From Trissonchulus latispiculum (taxonomy: Eukaryota; Nematoda; Enoplea; Enoplida; Ironidae), in NCBI GenBank assembly GCA_030248195.1, contig JASAND010004132.1, forward strand, positions 54,741 to 118,740: a stretch of 64,000 nt of DNA, in the 5' to 3' direction. The first letter of the stretch is position 1; each line of letters opens with the position of its first letter. The position numbers and the translations under genes were made by a program. Positions 42,637 through 56,100 of the stretch are shown here, piece by piece. The notes below the pieces were generated by a model, which was not told the DNA's origin, ran no database searches, and saw only the letters and a program-made list of their open reading frames with translations.

Positions 42637-42870
42637 GTTGCTGCTGTCCGCAGACCGTTTAAAAATACGGACGAGGCGGAGAAGCGAAGGTCAAGGATAG
42701 AAACGCGACCCCCAAGCCAGCCAGCACGCTTATTTTAGTTGCACCCAAGTAAACAATGGTTGTTTGGCCAACCACCACTGACCCCGCATGTTAAGCTGAA
42801 CTAGGATGGCTGAAAACTAACAGAGCTTGCTCGACAGCTTGAGAAAAACCACATTGCTGCAGAAAGGGAG
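42637..42870 (+). repeat. Right piece of the interrupted dispersed repeat
   Basis: Starts with the TSD copy GTTGCTGC, then aligns with 47831-48070. Shared blocks: TCCGCAGACCG, GAGGCGGAGA, AAGATCA/AAGGTCA-GGATAGAAAC, CCCCAAGC and GCTGCAGAA. With 21290-21339 it reconstitutes one repeat copy. Confidence 0.75.
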
Positions 42871-42884
42871 TCGGAAGGGAATGG

Positions 42885-43110
42885 CGAACTCTTTTAAGCC
42901 CTATTCGCGAGTTCGCCTATTACTCAGCGAGTTAATTTTAACTCTCCCGATTTTAACTCGTTTAACTCTGCTCGTTTTAACCCTGCTAGAGTTAAAAGTG
43001 TAAAAACAGGCAGGGTTAAAATTAACTCGCTGAGTGCGCGAACAGGGGTTAAAATAGTTAACTTTAACTCGATTAACTCTACTCGTTTAACTCGCGCGCG
43101 AAAAGACCCC
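42885..43110. repeat. Foldback element with TTAACTCG motifs
   Basis: ACTCAGCGAGTTAATTTTAAC on the left is matched by its reverse complement GTTAAAATTAACTCGCTGAGT on the right. Further TTAACTCG/CGAGTTAA copies lie throughout about 220 bp. No coding capacity. Confidence 0.65.
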
Positions 43111-44170
43111 CAGGCAATTTTCCCTATACAGTCTTCGATTATGGAGCGTCAATGGGGTGTACATTTGAAAATTGATCTAAAGAATTCATTTTGCCCCGAT
43201 GTTGGCAGGCTAAACGTATTTCGTGCTTTTTTAACGACTTTTAGGGAGCGGCAAGAAGGCCAATGTTGAGGATAGTTCACAAAACCCTTTAACTGTCATT
43301 AACTTAAATTTGGTACATTTGTGGACCATAGCCCAAGAAGAAAAAGTGTTCCCCGCATTAAAAGCTTTCGATTGATGTAAAAGTTGTTATGTTTTGAGAA
43401 ATTTGATAAAATCTACATTTTGCTATATGAGTGCCAGATCGACAGATTCAGATGCAACGACCACATTGGGCTACTTAGCTGGAATAATTGTAGTCAACAC
43501 TGAACTACAGCCACCAGAAAGAACGTCCAGTGAGATATTTTGGCATTTGGTAGCTGCTGATTGCAATTGTTACAGGCAAAAAACCTTACGTTACAGACAA
43601 AAAAATCGAAAAAAATTCAAAATCTTGGTAAAAACCAAATTTCTAGTGACGAAAAATCTCGAAACTGGGCAAAAATTATCAGCATCATTTGGTATCGTTA
43701 GAAACGTCTGCTTATATACTGTGATTTGCTAGAATCAATTTTTTGAGCTAGGCCTTTGAATTTATGTAATGCTTGATCAAAATTGAAACACCCCAGTTTT
43801 CAGTAACGAAAAACGTCAAATTTCACAGTCAGAAAGATTCAAAAATTATTTTAAAAAATTCAAAGACCTAACTCAAAAATATAATTCCAACAAATCACAG
43901 TATATAAATAGACGTTTCTAATGATACCAAATTATGCTGATAATCTTTGCCCAGTTTCGAGATTTTTTGGCACTCAAAAAATTGAAAATTTTCCAGTTTC
44001 CTATGTTTAACACATGAGATCTCAAATTTGAAGTGAAATTACTCGTTAACCGTAAAAGATCCGACTTTAGTTTCAAAAACTCGTTGAAATATACTAACCG
44101 GAGAACAAAATATGTGAAAATGAGCAAAATCGGAGATGGTCGAAAAATCGGCCAAAAATGGACACCCCCT
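43111..44170. other. Gene-free stretch
   Basis: A 112-codon frame at 43394-43732 has no recognisable domain. Short phrases about 44104-44150 (AATATGTGAAAATGAGCAAA, CGGAGATGGTCGAAA) recur directly at about 4492-4535, so part of this is dispersed repeat. Confidence 0.4.
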
Positions 44171-45131
44171 TTAAGGTGCTGGTTCGGGTATTTGCAGCAA
44201 ATTTTGAAAGACTGTAATTTGCTCAATTTTTGGTGTTCAACGATAATTTTTACATCATTTGAAAGCTTAGAATGTGCTTGTTACAACTAGGTACAGTATA
44301 GCTGTCTCATTTCAACTCTTCGGCTTAAACAACATGAAATTTGAACAACAACTTGCAATAACATGAAAACAATTTTTGAACATGGATTTCTCGAAGTGTG
44401 GGAAAGCTAAAGAAAAGCGACCAGTTCAGGCTTCAAAAGAAACGTCTTCCCGAGGGCTATTTTTTCTGAAATTGTTTAACGAGTAAAGAATCTTAAGATT
44501 TAGAGAAAAACGTAAATTTTGTCCGATTTTCCTCAAAATTTTCAAGTTTGGACGCTTATTTCTCGAACTGAAAGACAAAAAGCAAAACCATGAAAAATAG
44601 CCCTCGACAATTGTCTCAAAAATACGTGTGTAAAGCCCGTGTATACGTTTAACTGATTGCATGAGTTGAGAGTCGCTGCTGTGCGAAGGCTGAGAAGCCG
44701 CAGAGAGCTCTCCGTTGGACATGGCATGTCCTTTAGGACTACAAATATGGACAATACTTGACCGACGGACCAACGCTGTTGAAGCTGTCGAAATCTTGCA
44801 ATATTTGATTTTTCGAAAAATGGCCTGTTTTGAACTTCGAAAATCAATTTTCGCTATTATCTCTTAAACCTTTACGAATCGAAGAATACTCTCAAGAACA
44901 AAGTTCAATCTTGGTGAGAGGAGTCGAATGACAATAAGTTCTTCTTTGTAGGGTGGCCACAGTGCAAATTATGGCGGATTAAAGCTAATTCCAAAACTCA
45001 AATATTCAAGCCGCGATTTTTCTAAAATGTTTTATAGGCTAAATAATGTAATTGTAGCAAATTTAAACGAATTTCAACTACAATTGTGCTTTTAAAGCCC
45101 AAAAATACACTAACCCGAACCAGCACCTTAA
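44171..45131. mobile_element. TTAA-flanked non-autonomous element
   Basis: TTAAGGTGCTGGTTCGGGT at the left is mirrored by ACCCGAACCAGCACCTTAA at the right. The TTAA at both edges fits a TTAA-targeting (piggyBac-type) transposon with GGTGCTGG ends (inference). It has 961 bp with no transposase. Internal phrases resemble 53235-54257. Confidence 0.7.
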
Positions 45132-47789
45132 ACATATTGTTTCATAATAATTCCTTTGCTAATAACACTTTCATAATAGCATTTTATTTATAATGACACT
45201 TTATTACGTGAAAACATTCACGCACATAAAGGGCGCCCTAACGCACCATTTGAGCGCCCTAACACGCCAAAACTAAAATGACCAAAGTTCACGGGCACTT
45301 TCACAGGCACGTTGACGCAACTTTATCAAGACGCAGGCAGATTCTATCTTTGGAATATGAATTTTTTGTCTACTGTCGTATAGAGATCAAAAGCTTTGAA
45401 ACTCCCAAATCTTGTTTGACCCATAGCTTTAATTCCTGGATATGGTGCGTATATAAGATTTAACAACTAAACTGAGTGACAATTAATTTGTACACTGTGG
45501 TTTTATCTATAACGACGCAAATTTGTTTTCCTACATTTAGCTTGTTTAGTTTCAAGTTCATCGCTTCATAGAGCAAAAATATCAATATAAAATAACCCAA
45601 CGAAATATAATTTTTGACAATATTAAAACAAATAAGTAGTAATTTATCATTTTTATTTCTTAATTACAAAAACCTGCTCTTGATTTGAAATTCAGGTCTG
45701 TAGTTCTTACATTTCTTCAATGGTTAGTTATTATGATGTTGGAAGGCAAATGAGAAGGGTTTCTACTTTTTTCCAGAGACAGCACGGCTAATCAACGATG
45801 GGGTTTTCCTGAGCCCAGTTCCAAACAATGAAGCCTAGCTTAAGCATATCTTAATATAATTAGCTTGTCTCAACGAGATTCTAGATTTTGTTTGTGTAAA
45901 GCATAACTGTTTTCTAACTGACTTTTACAGTAGCATAGGAGTATAATATGCGCAGCATATGAGTTGAATTACAGCTAAACAGCCTCTAACCTATATATAG
46001 CTGTTATGAATTTATGAATTTAACTGGAAGACTAAACTTTTGATAAATTTTATATTCAAGTGTAATTTCATTTTATGAGTAATCTTAACGATTGTTTATT
46101 ATTATTTCTAAGAGACATTATATTGGAATTTGGCCAATGGATATGTACAAAATTTGAGTTTAATTTTACTCAGCCGGTAATATGTACTTAATTTTTATTT
46201 GATCTTATTTAAATAGCTTCGATGTTCGAAGTTTTATAGAGTATGAGGACAGCTTAGACTTGAACAAGCGGATAGTAGGGCTGTTTTGAGTTCGTCTTTT
46301 CGGAATTTTGATTTTGATGCAAAGTTAATTTTTGGCATTTTGATTTTTAATTTTTGATGCAGGTGCCAAATCATGTAATTTTGATTTTTGATGCGTCCTC
46401 AAATTTCACTAATTCCACTTTTTTGCCTAATTCCACATATTCCACTTCCACGCCCACTGACTGGGATGGCTGATCGCTCTATAGCCCAATTTTATCTAAG
46501 GTTTCGGTCAGTTAAGACTGTATTGTGTTGTATGCTGCTGTATTGTGCATTGCTTATCTGCTCTTATGATACACAGATTTCCAATGCAAATGTGGCATAT
46601 AATGTGCAACATGTTATTTCACTTCTCCTTCTACTACTTGACCAGTACATCTTTTAACTTTCAAGTTTCAACATCAGCTTTTATCCAATCTATTTTGTAT
46701 TCATTTAAGAGGTGTTTATATCCTTTTAGTATGCTAGCTAACCGAAGGGGTTATTAATTTTCAGAAAAGAAGTGTTCAGAAATGACAAGAATTTTATCAC
46801 TTCTTGAGATAAATTTATTACTGGATCTCAGTAATATCAGGATCCTGTTCTGCCTACAGTTCTGAATTATCACTTCTAACAAATTTTATGCTACTCTGTT
46901 AATCTTCGAAAACTAAAACTAATGGTCACTGGAAAGTTAGGATAAGGTGTTAAATTCCAAGAGTGCTAAAATTTACAATGCTAGCTGGAGATTCATGACA
47001 TGCTGAAAAATAATTGTCTTCCCGCAATGCAAATTTGTCCAGAATTGCCTGTTCACAGCCCATTCCCCTACTTTGTTTTTAACACTTCAATCAATATCTT
47101 TGAGTATCATATCCTCCCATAGAGTTAGAAATCAGTTCTGTCTCTTTACGACGAGACTCCCCCTGCCCACTTCTATCTTCTAACTTTAGCCACAAACTTA
47201 ATTTCACCCCCAAACATGTGCCATTTTATTTCTGTAATGGCTAATTTAGCTGAATTTTGTATCCTGGATAGTCCACACAAAAGTTGAAATACAATGTTTC
47301 CATCCAATCTGACGGAAGATTCTGCACGGAACTGACGTTCCTGTCGACTGAAGATAAGTATATCTCAAGTCGTGTTTTCTCATATCAGAGGGCAGCAATT
47401 TCAGATTCTTCAACATTTCAGCAAAACAGGATATGCTTCTCGCCTACATGATACGAAAATCTGCATTTTCTCTGCCTAAAATTCATGAAATATTCATTTA
47501 TACGACCTTTTGCCTTTTTTGGAATCACCATTCCATTCCTTAGACATTTTCCTTGACGACTGGTTAGATCAAAAGGTTTGAATAGTAAACATCTCTGAAC
47601 CGATTCCCCTTCCGGAGTTGAGTCCTTCCAGCACCTCTGATGGATAAGTAAACTCTAACTGTTAGTGTTTGCTTAGTTTGAATTTCAGCACGATAGCAGA
47701 GTCAATCAACCTTTGCGTTAACTTATTAAGCAACACTTTAATGATTGGAAGTTCATGGAAAATGATTTCTTTTGTTTTTTTTTTTTGGT
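45132..47789. other. Gene-free stretch upstream of the SK channel
   Basis: AT-rich DNA without supported genes. It could contain promoter and non-coding upstream exons of the potassium channel gene, but I cannot identify them. Confidence 0.35.
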
Positions 47790-48070
47790 CAGGGCTCACC
47801 CACTGTTTAGGCACACGACGTGGCCCGTAAGTGGTGCTCTCCGCAGACCGCAGTCAAGAGGCGGAGAGACGAAGATCATGGATAGAAACATGATCCCCAA
47901 GCAAAACTACCATACGGTTATTGGCACCGAAGCACCTCAGTCACGCCCAAGGCAGCAACAGTCGTGAATCCGACTGCTGTTGCCCCCCGCTTGGTAATAG
48001 CAACTATGATGGCGGAAAGCTAATAGCCTGCTCGGAAGGCAAAAGGGATTAAAAATAGGCTGCAGAAGCG
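47790..48070 (+). repeat. Uninterrupted copy of the dispersed repeat (empty site)
   Basis: Aligns on its left to 21290-21339 and on its right to 42637-42870 without a gap. It represents the pre-insertion state of the locus now holding the hAT-like and LTR elements. No promoter boxes or coding frame were recognised. Confidence 0.75.
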
Positions 48071-49416
48071 GAATCGTTAGTGGAGGCCGAGCTCTAATAT
48101 AGGAAAGACTGAAAAATGCGGTCTGAGAAGCTCTGAAATGGACATAAAAGTTTCGAACTCTAGTGTTTCGAAAGTCAAGTTTATGTAGTTTTAAGGGTTA
48201 ATTGGAAACTTGACACATGTTTAAAATATTTTTACGTTTTGCACCTCCTTCTAAAACCCCTACCTTTAAATTGACAAAGAAAGATTATTTTAATTCAAGT
48301 TGCAATAGACACAGGGGGACCTTTTTCACCCCCCATGCCCATCGCAACTTGAAATTCTAAGTTTAAATATACATCAGCTATATTTGCATTATGTGTAGAA
48401 TGCTGGCTGTGAATGCAGTGTAAACTTCATAACGAGTAAAGTTTCACTGAGCCAGACATTCAGCGTTTTTGGTTGATAATTAATGATATGTTATTGGATA
48501 ATTTTGGTAAAAAAACGGTGGGACTTTTTCGTCCCCCATTTCTATCACTTGCCCCAGTCAAGAAGCACTGATCTAATGGTGTTTTAATCGAATTTTACTC
48601 TGCATACTCATCAACTTAGCTGTGTAAATTCAGAGTTGGATTGCCAGGTCCTTCCACCAATTCCTTCCAATTCCACGAAATGTTAATAACCATTAAAAAG
48701 CACAGGAGAATGTTGCTTCCATTCTCCCCATTGTGCGATTGAAGAACACAGTAGAAATGGTATCTAAGAAAAGTAAAAACAACGGAAGCGGAGGAAACAG
48801 CTACACTCAATAGTAAACATTTGCCTGGTGATAAATGCCTTCTGTTTTGTCTGTTTTATGATTTTAATGGAGGGCGTTTATGCTAAGCTGTGGAAAAACG
48901 TCTTTGAGCTTCGGTGTGTTGAACATCTAACTTTAGCTTGCAACCTAGTTACGACAATAGCTTCTTAGTTGAAAAACCCAAAGCTCCTTAAAAGACTAAG
49001 TGAACTTCGACACTAAAATAAAAATTCTTGAACCTAACTTTTAGGCAAACAGCTAATTTTAAAGAAATTATTCAAAGCGTTAACTTATCTTCCATAAAAT
49101 GTCGCCATCCTCCAGCAAGTAGTTGATGCAATCCTATCTCCAGTCGATTTCTTTTGTTGACAGTTTCGTATGCTCATGCATCTGTTTAGCTTCGTAAAAG
49201 AACTGATTTTAGGTTCCTTATTGTTTAACAATAAGCTTCTGCAGGTTAGAAGTTTCTGAACCAAAGCTAGTCCAGCTCATGGAATGACTGAAAAATCTAA
49301 AAAATTAAACTATCCCGTTTTAAGCATTTGGCTTGGCCATAGTAAAGTGTCACATTGAGTTCATGTTTGGGTTTTAATTATATTTTCATTTCACGTTTCA
49401 TGTTGCTTCTTTTTAG
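48071..49416. other. Upstream flank or intron of the SK channel gene
   Basis: No supported gene. It ends in a pyrimidine-rich TGTTGCTTCTTTTTAG that looks like the acceptor for the first recognised channel exon. Confidence 0.4.
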
Positions 49417-50191
49417 TATCCTTAACCTGAGGATTCCTCATTCAATTATGCTACGTACTGCTGTAAGCGAAGACAGTCCATCTGTCATCAGCAACGGCAA
49501 CGAGTCCAAACCAAACAAGTTGGAGATTCCAGACCAACTCCGACTCAATGATTGTCTGGGCAGATCAGTTGCCTGTCTGCCGATTGATGTCACTGATCAA
49601 GGGACCAGTCCAACCAGTCTGGGATCGGATGCTTTTCATCGCAGTGAGTCTTTGCGGAATTTCGCCCTACATGATAGCGGGACGAGTCACAGTAAGCCGA
49701 ATCCGTTTGCCCAAATCAGTTCAGATGTGGTGTCAGTGGTTCAGTGTCAGCGATTTCGCCACCTTCTTGGCCGATCTGTTCGACGTGGGCACACTCAGGA
49801 GGACGCCGGCAGCGGGCCGCCCACCGGAGAGCTCCGCGGAGATCAGTCTGTTTTACAGAACGGACCCAATATCGGGCAAATTCCCCAGATGAGCATCGAC
49901 CTAAATTCCATGGACAGTGAACCCCTCCAGCAGAGACTTAGTACCGCCAGTATTCCTGACTCGCCCGGTCTAATTTCCATAGGAGTGCCGCCAATTTTTA
50001 AGCCGAAACCGCGACCATCTACCGGCCCAGCCCTACTCAGCATCGATGAGGCAAAGTTGGGTTTGGTCACGCGAAAATTATTGTATAAGAAAAGAACCAG
50101 AATTGCTGATTTAAGCCTAATTGTGGCAGTTGGCGGGATTTTGATAATGATTTTGGAAGGAGAACTCACAGCGACCAAAGTTATAACGAAG
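49417..50191 (+). CDS. SK channel exon 1 (N-terminus and S1)
   Basis: Likely acceptor CTTTTTAG at 49409-49416, donor AAG|GTAATT at 50191. From ATG 49448 it gives 248 codons ending in phase 0. If the acceptor is used, the first base completes a codon from an unseen upstream exon. Confidence 0.8.
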
Positions 50192-53100
50192 GTAATTAAT
50201 GAATAAATGTTGTCTTTGACTTTGATTAACAACTGGTGTAAATAGTAAGTAATGGTGTCAAATTTTCAGAGACTCCTTCTTCAGAGTCTGTTTTACAATA
50301 AATTATGCGCCAATTTAATTATTTTCAGAGTTCAATACTGTCTCTGTTTCTTCGTCTTTGTATTTTGTGCTCAAGCATCGGGCTTGTGGTGTTGGTAGTT
50401 TCATATCATGCCTGCGAAGTTGAGGTATTCTGCGTAAATAGTCAACATTTGTTTTTAATATTTCTAAGTTAGAACAATAATTTATAAAAGCAGAAATAAA
50501 ATGTGCAACAAACTATGTATTGAATATTTCTACATTTACACAAGAGGTATGGTATTGAGAACTAAGAAGGAAGAGCAGAAGGCTCGTTAGGCGAATGCTT
50601 TTGGATTGGATGCACTTTACATACATGTCGGTAATATAATTTACTAGAATTTATATTTGACAGAACTTACCTAATTATAATTTCAGCTGGTAATGATTGA
50701 CAGCGGGACCGATGATTGGCGAGTCGCCATATCAGTTGAGAGGATCGTTCGAGTGTTTCAGGAAGCATTTTTGTGCTTGATTTGTCCATTTCCGGGTACA
50801 GGAGAATTAAGTTGGCCTTATCTGAGGTCTGACAACGAACCGCTTATCAGTTCAAGGGAGGAGCCCCGGGTACCTATTGATGTACTCCTATCAGTCCCCA
50901 TGTTCCTGAGAGCTTATTTGTTGGGTCGTTGCATGGTTCTTCACAGTCATCTGTTTCAAGGTAGTTAACGATATATAAGCTCTATGCACATCAAAAACAA
51001 AAAGAAATAATTAGAGGGACATTAGGTTAGATTGAAACCTCTGCAAGGGCACCCGTAAAGTATCGCGCTAAAGCGAACTAGATTAGATAGTGAGCCAGTT
51101 CCGATTCTAATTCTAATTCTGCAGTTTATTAACTTCCACAGCAAGTGTAATTCACTTCAATTGCGTTTTAGCATTTGTTTGGTTTTAACTCCCAAAGGAG
51201 ACTTGTAAGTTTTCATAGAATAACAGATAATCCAAGCAGGTGGTTTTTGGTTCAATCGCATATAGACCGTGGTTACCAAGGATAATGAGTGCTTTCGTTC
51301 TTGATGTGCCGAACGACAGTCTCGCAGGCCAAAATGTTTTACTCTTGATGTTTTATTTAACGTCTGTCAAAGCCATAATTTTTATTATTTGATTCCAGAT
51401 AATTTTGTCCTTTTCAGATGCAGCAACTCGAAGCATCGCCGCAATGAATCGGGTTTCTGTTGACTTTAAGTTTGTCATGAAATCCAAAATGAGAGCCAGC
51501 CCTATACGTGTTCTGATTGTCGTAACTGTTTCTCTTTGGGTTATTGTCAGCTGGCTGGTAACTCAGTGCGAAAGGTACTATTTTAAGAATTTAGTTAGCT
51601 AATTAGCTAAAACTAATCAAATTTTTCTCAGCTACATCCCCCAGTCGCTCTTTCGGTTACAGGTACTGCCAACTTTGATCATTCTTGAGAGAAGCAGACT
51701 CTGACTAGTGAATAATTGCTATAGCAGTTATCCAAGGTGTTCTACAAAGGCTATCTAAACATCCGTTTGGTCAACCCTAATGGGGTTGCTGTGGTAGCTA
51801 CATCTGACAAGCGGCCATCCTTGACAGTCTCGTTAATTTCCCAGGGAGTTAAATACAATAGTTAATTTTGAATCCGGTAGAAACGAAAGTAATTAAAATT
51901 TTCAATCGGTAATTTTTCGGCCTAATCTGACACTATTAATTTTAATATGTTTGGACCTGTCTATTTTTAGATACGCCAGCCCGTCACTTTCTGATTCTGC
52001 TGGACATTCGTCATACCTAAATTCCCTCTGGCTGATTGTGGTTACCTTTTTGTCAATTGGATATGGAGATATTGTACCCCATACTTACTGTGGTCGCGCC
52101 TTATGCGCTTTGACTGGAGTTGTGGTAGGTATAGGCAACTTACGCTTGCACTCTCTATTATTTAACATCAAGCAAAATGCGATGCGGACAGTAAATCGTT
52201 ACAAAACTTTTAATAATGGGCATTACTTGAATTGTAACATTATACAGGAACATAGAGCAACTCGTTACTGTAAAGTAGACACGAGCTACTAGTAGATACG
52301 AGCTGAACTAGAGCTGACTAACCAACTCCCATTTTGTGTTGTGGTGCTATACCTAAATTTTCCAGCTATAAAAACTTACATATGTTTCTTAAATTTGACC
52401 TTGGATTGGATCAACTGTGGCTCGGTTTCTTAGGGTAATACGGTAATTTGGATAATGAGTTTGGTCTTCACCTAAGTCTTAAAAAAGGTTTTTCGGAACC
52501 CATGTGCCTACTGCCTATGGCAAATGTTCACATTTGATGCAATTTGTTATTCCAAATACAATTTATTTTGCGGAAGTTGCTAGTTTGTCAGTCTCTAATC
52601 AATGTTATTGGTTGCTTTCAGGGTATCGGCGTTGCCTCTGCGTTGATTGCGGTGGTTACAACCGCCCTTGATTTGACCAAAGCTGAAAAACATGTCAATG
52701 CATTTATGGCTGAATCAAAAATGATAACCAAAGTTTGATTTGATTTAAATTTTATTTCATAATTACTTTCTAAATGACTGAATTATTCAAGATTTTTTGT
52801 GTTTTTAATTGTACTGATTACATAAACTTTCTTTTGAACATGAACTGACTGTTATGTTGATCTGATTTTTAGCGAAATGAAATAGCCGCGCGCGTTCTAC
52901 AACAAACCTGGCTCATCTACAAGCACAGAAATGTAACTATGGATGACATGCGGACACGGTATCACCAAAGAAAATTCTTGGAAGCAATCACTAGGTAAAT
53001 TATTCTCGTGAGGATCTGGTTACATTTCACCAAGAGTACATAATCTAAGAGTGTGCCACTAGGCACACTCTCTGTTATCAGAGCAAAAACAATGCTCTGC

Positions 53101-56100
53101 TCGCTAACGGCCAACCACCCCCCCCCCCCCCGCAAATCAGACCCATCACTTCAAAGAATTTCGTGCGTTATGTTTGTGTTTTAAAGCTCGAAGCAGGCAC
53201 AAAATTTGCGCACGTAGTGCCTGTGTTTTCGAGCTTAAGGTGGTGGTATCCTTTTGTGCAGTGCTTTTTTACTGATTTTTTTGAAACGCTATAACTTTCG
53301 CAATTTTTGGAGTTGCAAAGACAAAGAGCTTTAGACATCGTTTTAAAGCTTATTATCTGTACATTCACATGAGCTTACAGAACTGGCAAAATTAGCGGAT
53401 AAATAGCAGACATTTTCTGACAAGCTGACATCTAACAGAATGAATATAGATCAAAAGTTTTTGAACATCGATTTCTCAAAACTGAAGAATTGGCCAAAAG
53501 TTCTTTTTGTGCCACGATATGAAGGACATATGGGCCGAGGGACGTTTTTTTGGATTTGGCTCAGCAGGTCTTAACGTTCGAGAAAATCGGCCCAATGCAC
53601 AGTAACACGAAATTTCGCAACTTCGCATTGAGTTTTCTTGCTACTCAATATGTTTTAGCCCAAACCAAGAAAAAGGTCCTTCCGCAGAAGTGCGAATTTC
53701 GATTCTGCCGAAAATCTCCGGAATCCGTCGAGTAGTGTTTGAGAAATCCATGTTCGAAACAAAATAATCGCAGTTTTGCCAAAATGGTTTTTCGGCCAAA
53801 TCTCTAGCTGAAAGCAATAAAGTCCGGCTAATAGGCATTCATAAAATGTGCATTTGGACGATGTATCGATTGAGTATAACTAAGCCAATTTTGTCCTTAT
53901 CATGTGGCAGTAATTTAGAAAAAACTGATTTCCTCGAAAATGGCCATTTTTTGACCCTAAAAACAGTTTTTTGCTTATACTGACTTAACCACTGGAGATA
54001 GCTCAAAGGTTGTAAGAGCAAAAATGTTCATTTTCGAGTCCTCTTTCCAGCCATACCAACCAATCCCGTGTCTTGTTTACGTACTGGGAGCTTAAGACCA
54101 AAAACCAAAACTTTCTTATCTTTTGGCCTAAGAATACGGAACTGGTCCTAAAATGTTAAGGAGCAAGGAAATAGGTTATTTCGTAAGTTTTAGCCCTTTG
54201 CGTAAAGGATTAAAGCCGTAGGAATCAAAAATACCCGAAAGAAAACCAGCACCTTAAGCACATAAACATATAGAGCGAGTGAGCGTACCCCTGTATCGAC
54301 TAGGTACTGATTTGCGGGGGGGGTCACTACGGTCTGATTTGCGGGGGGGGGGGGTCACTACGGTCTGATTTGCGGGGGGGGGTGGGCCGTCAGCGTGCAG
54401 AGCATAGTTTTGCTCGGGATAAGAGAGAGCTTGCCTAGTGGCATACTCTTGTCATTCTGTACTCTTGATGTCACTGACTTTGAAGGAAATGCAATAATAG
54501 ATAAATTAAAAATTGAAAGTAAATTAAACGGAAAATTAAAGGAAAAAGGTATGCCTGCACTGATGTGGATCGGATCGGATCGGCAGCCAAAATCATCTAC
54601 CGATCCGATCCGGCAAATGGCCGGCGATCCGATCCGGCAAATGGCCGGCGATCCGATCCGGCAAATGGCCGGCGATCCGATCCGATCCGATCCAGCCCCG
54701 GATCGGACCGATCCGATCCGATCCGATCCGACCATAATTTTAATTTTTTAATTGTAGACACTTAAGGGGGCGCTTGCATTATCGGGATTATAGATATAAA
54801 ATTTAGACCAATAGCTCAATTTTAAAGATATCCCAACTAAACTTACTTTGGTTGGCGGGGCATCTTTTGACAAAATTTTGGCAACGGAGATCACGTGCTT
54901 GGCTAGCTACCGTTATGGCTTAAAATTTCGAAATTTTATTAAAGCTGCAAACGGCAACGTCACATGCACTAGGTGAAAGAGCATAAAAAGCCCGTGACAA
55001 CGATGGGCATATCTCTCCTGTACGTGGTTGCAATCAAAAGTTACAGGCGGTTGAATATATGACAAAGTTACGTTTACCATTCCCAACTCGAATGCTAATG
55101 TAAAAACCAATCGTCCGGAAATGAATTCTACAGTGCTTTTCACGTTGCTTTTGTGTTGGATTTGTTAATTATTTTATGAAATACACTGTGCGACTTATTA
55201 AAAGCATAATATTTGCGAAAAACTGAAATGATTAGTGCGAAATTTTTCATTTTGGTTTTCTCACAAATGCTGCGACCAAACTCGCTCAAATTCTGCATGC
55301 ACGTTTATTTGTCGGGTACGCAGGAGCAATTTTTTTAGTTTTTGTTTAAATCGCATATTCCGTGAGATATTGACTTTCAAAGTTTTCGAATATTCATAAA
55401 ATACACAAAACTGCATAAATCGAAATACTGAAAAAATTGCCGCTGCGCTATGTTCATTTACGCATTTGTGCCAAATTTGAGCTAATTTCATTCAGCCGTT
55501 AATGAGTGACAGCGTTTTGAAAATTTCAGCTTATCCCTCTTGTGTAAGTAGCAAGCCAAGCACTGGATTATTCAAATCCTACATATTGTTAGCATTTAGC
55601 ACCAGCTACCTATGCTAAAAGTTTGAAATAGATTCGTTGGAAAATAAACTCAGGAGAACCGTTCCCGGTAATGCAAGCGCCCCCTTAAATTGCTATATTT
55701 TCCCATTTCTCATTATTTTGTAAAACTCTTCATCAAACTTCGCATCTGAATCTTATTGAATAGTTCTGAAAGTCCGTATCAGAAACTGCTGCTGCAGAAT
55801 GGTGTGTAGTCGCCTTTCAAAAATAACGATTTGTTTTGTTTTGGGAGATTAAGATCTAGTGAGAACTACACAAAAGACAGTGAGAACTGTTAACTATATA
55901 AGCACTATATAAGCACTTATGAAATTGAAGAAGCTAGGGTGTAAGAACACAAACAATGTGCGTACAAAATTTGATCGAATTTAGAAGCAAGCAATGTATC
56001 CTATGTTTTAATATCATTCTGAATTGAAGACGACAGGGAAAATCGGGAAAATCCGGGATTCCGGATTTTATTTACGGAAAATCTAAAATATTCAAAGGTT

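Noticed and set aside
43394..43732. 112-codon + strand frame
   Set aside because: No domain, embedded in dispersed repeat sequence.
47838..48070. Possible small RNA gene in the dispersed repeat (CTCCGC...GCGGAG hairpin)
   Set aside because: No class signature; best explained as part of a two-copy repeat.
54358..54765. Open frames through the GATCC arrays on both strands
   Set aside because: They are created by a 6-bp tandem word without stops and give repetitive peptides.
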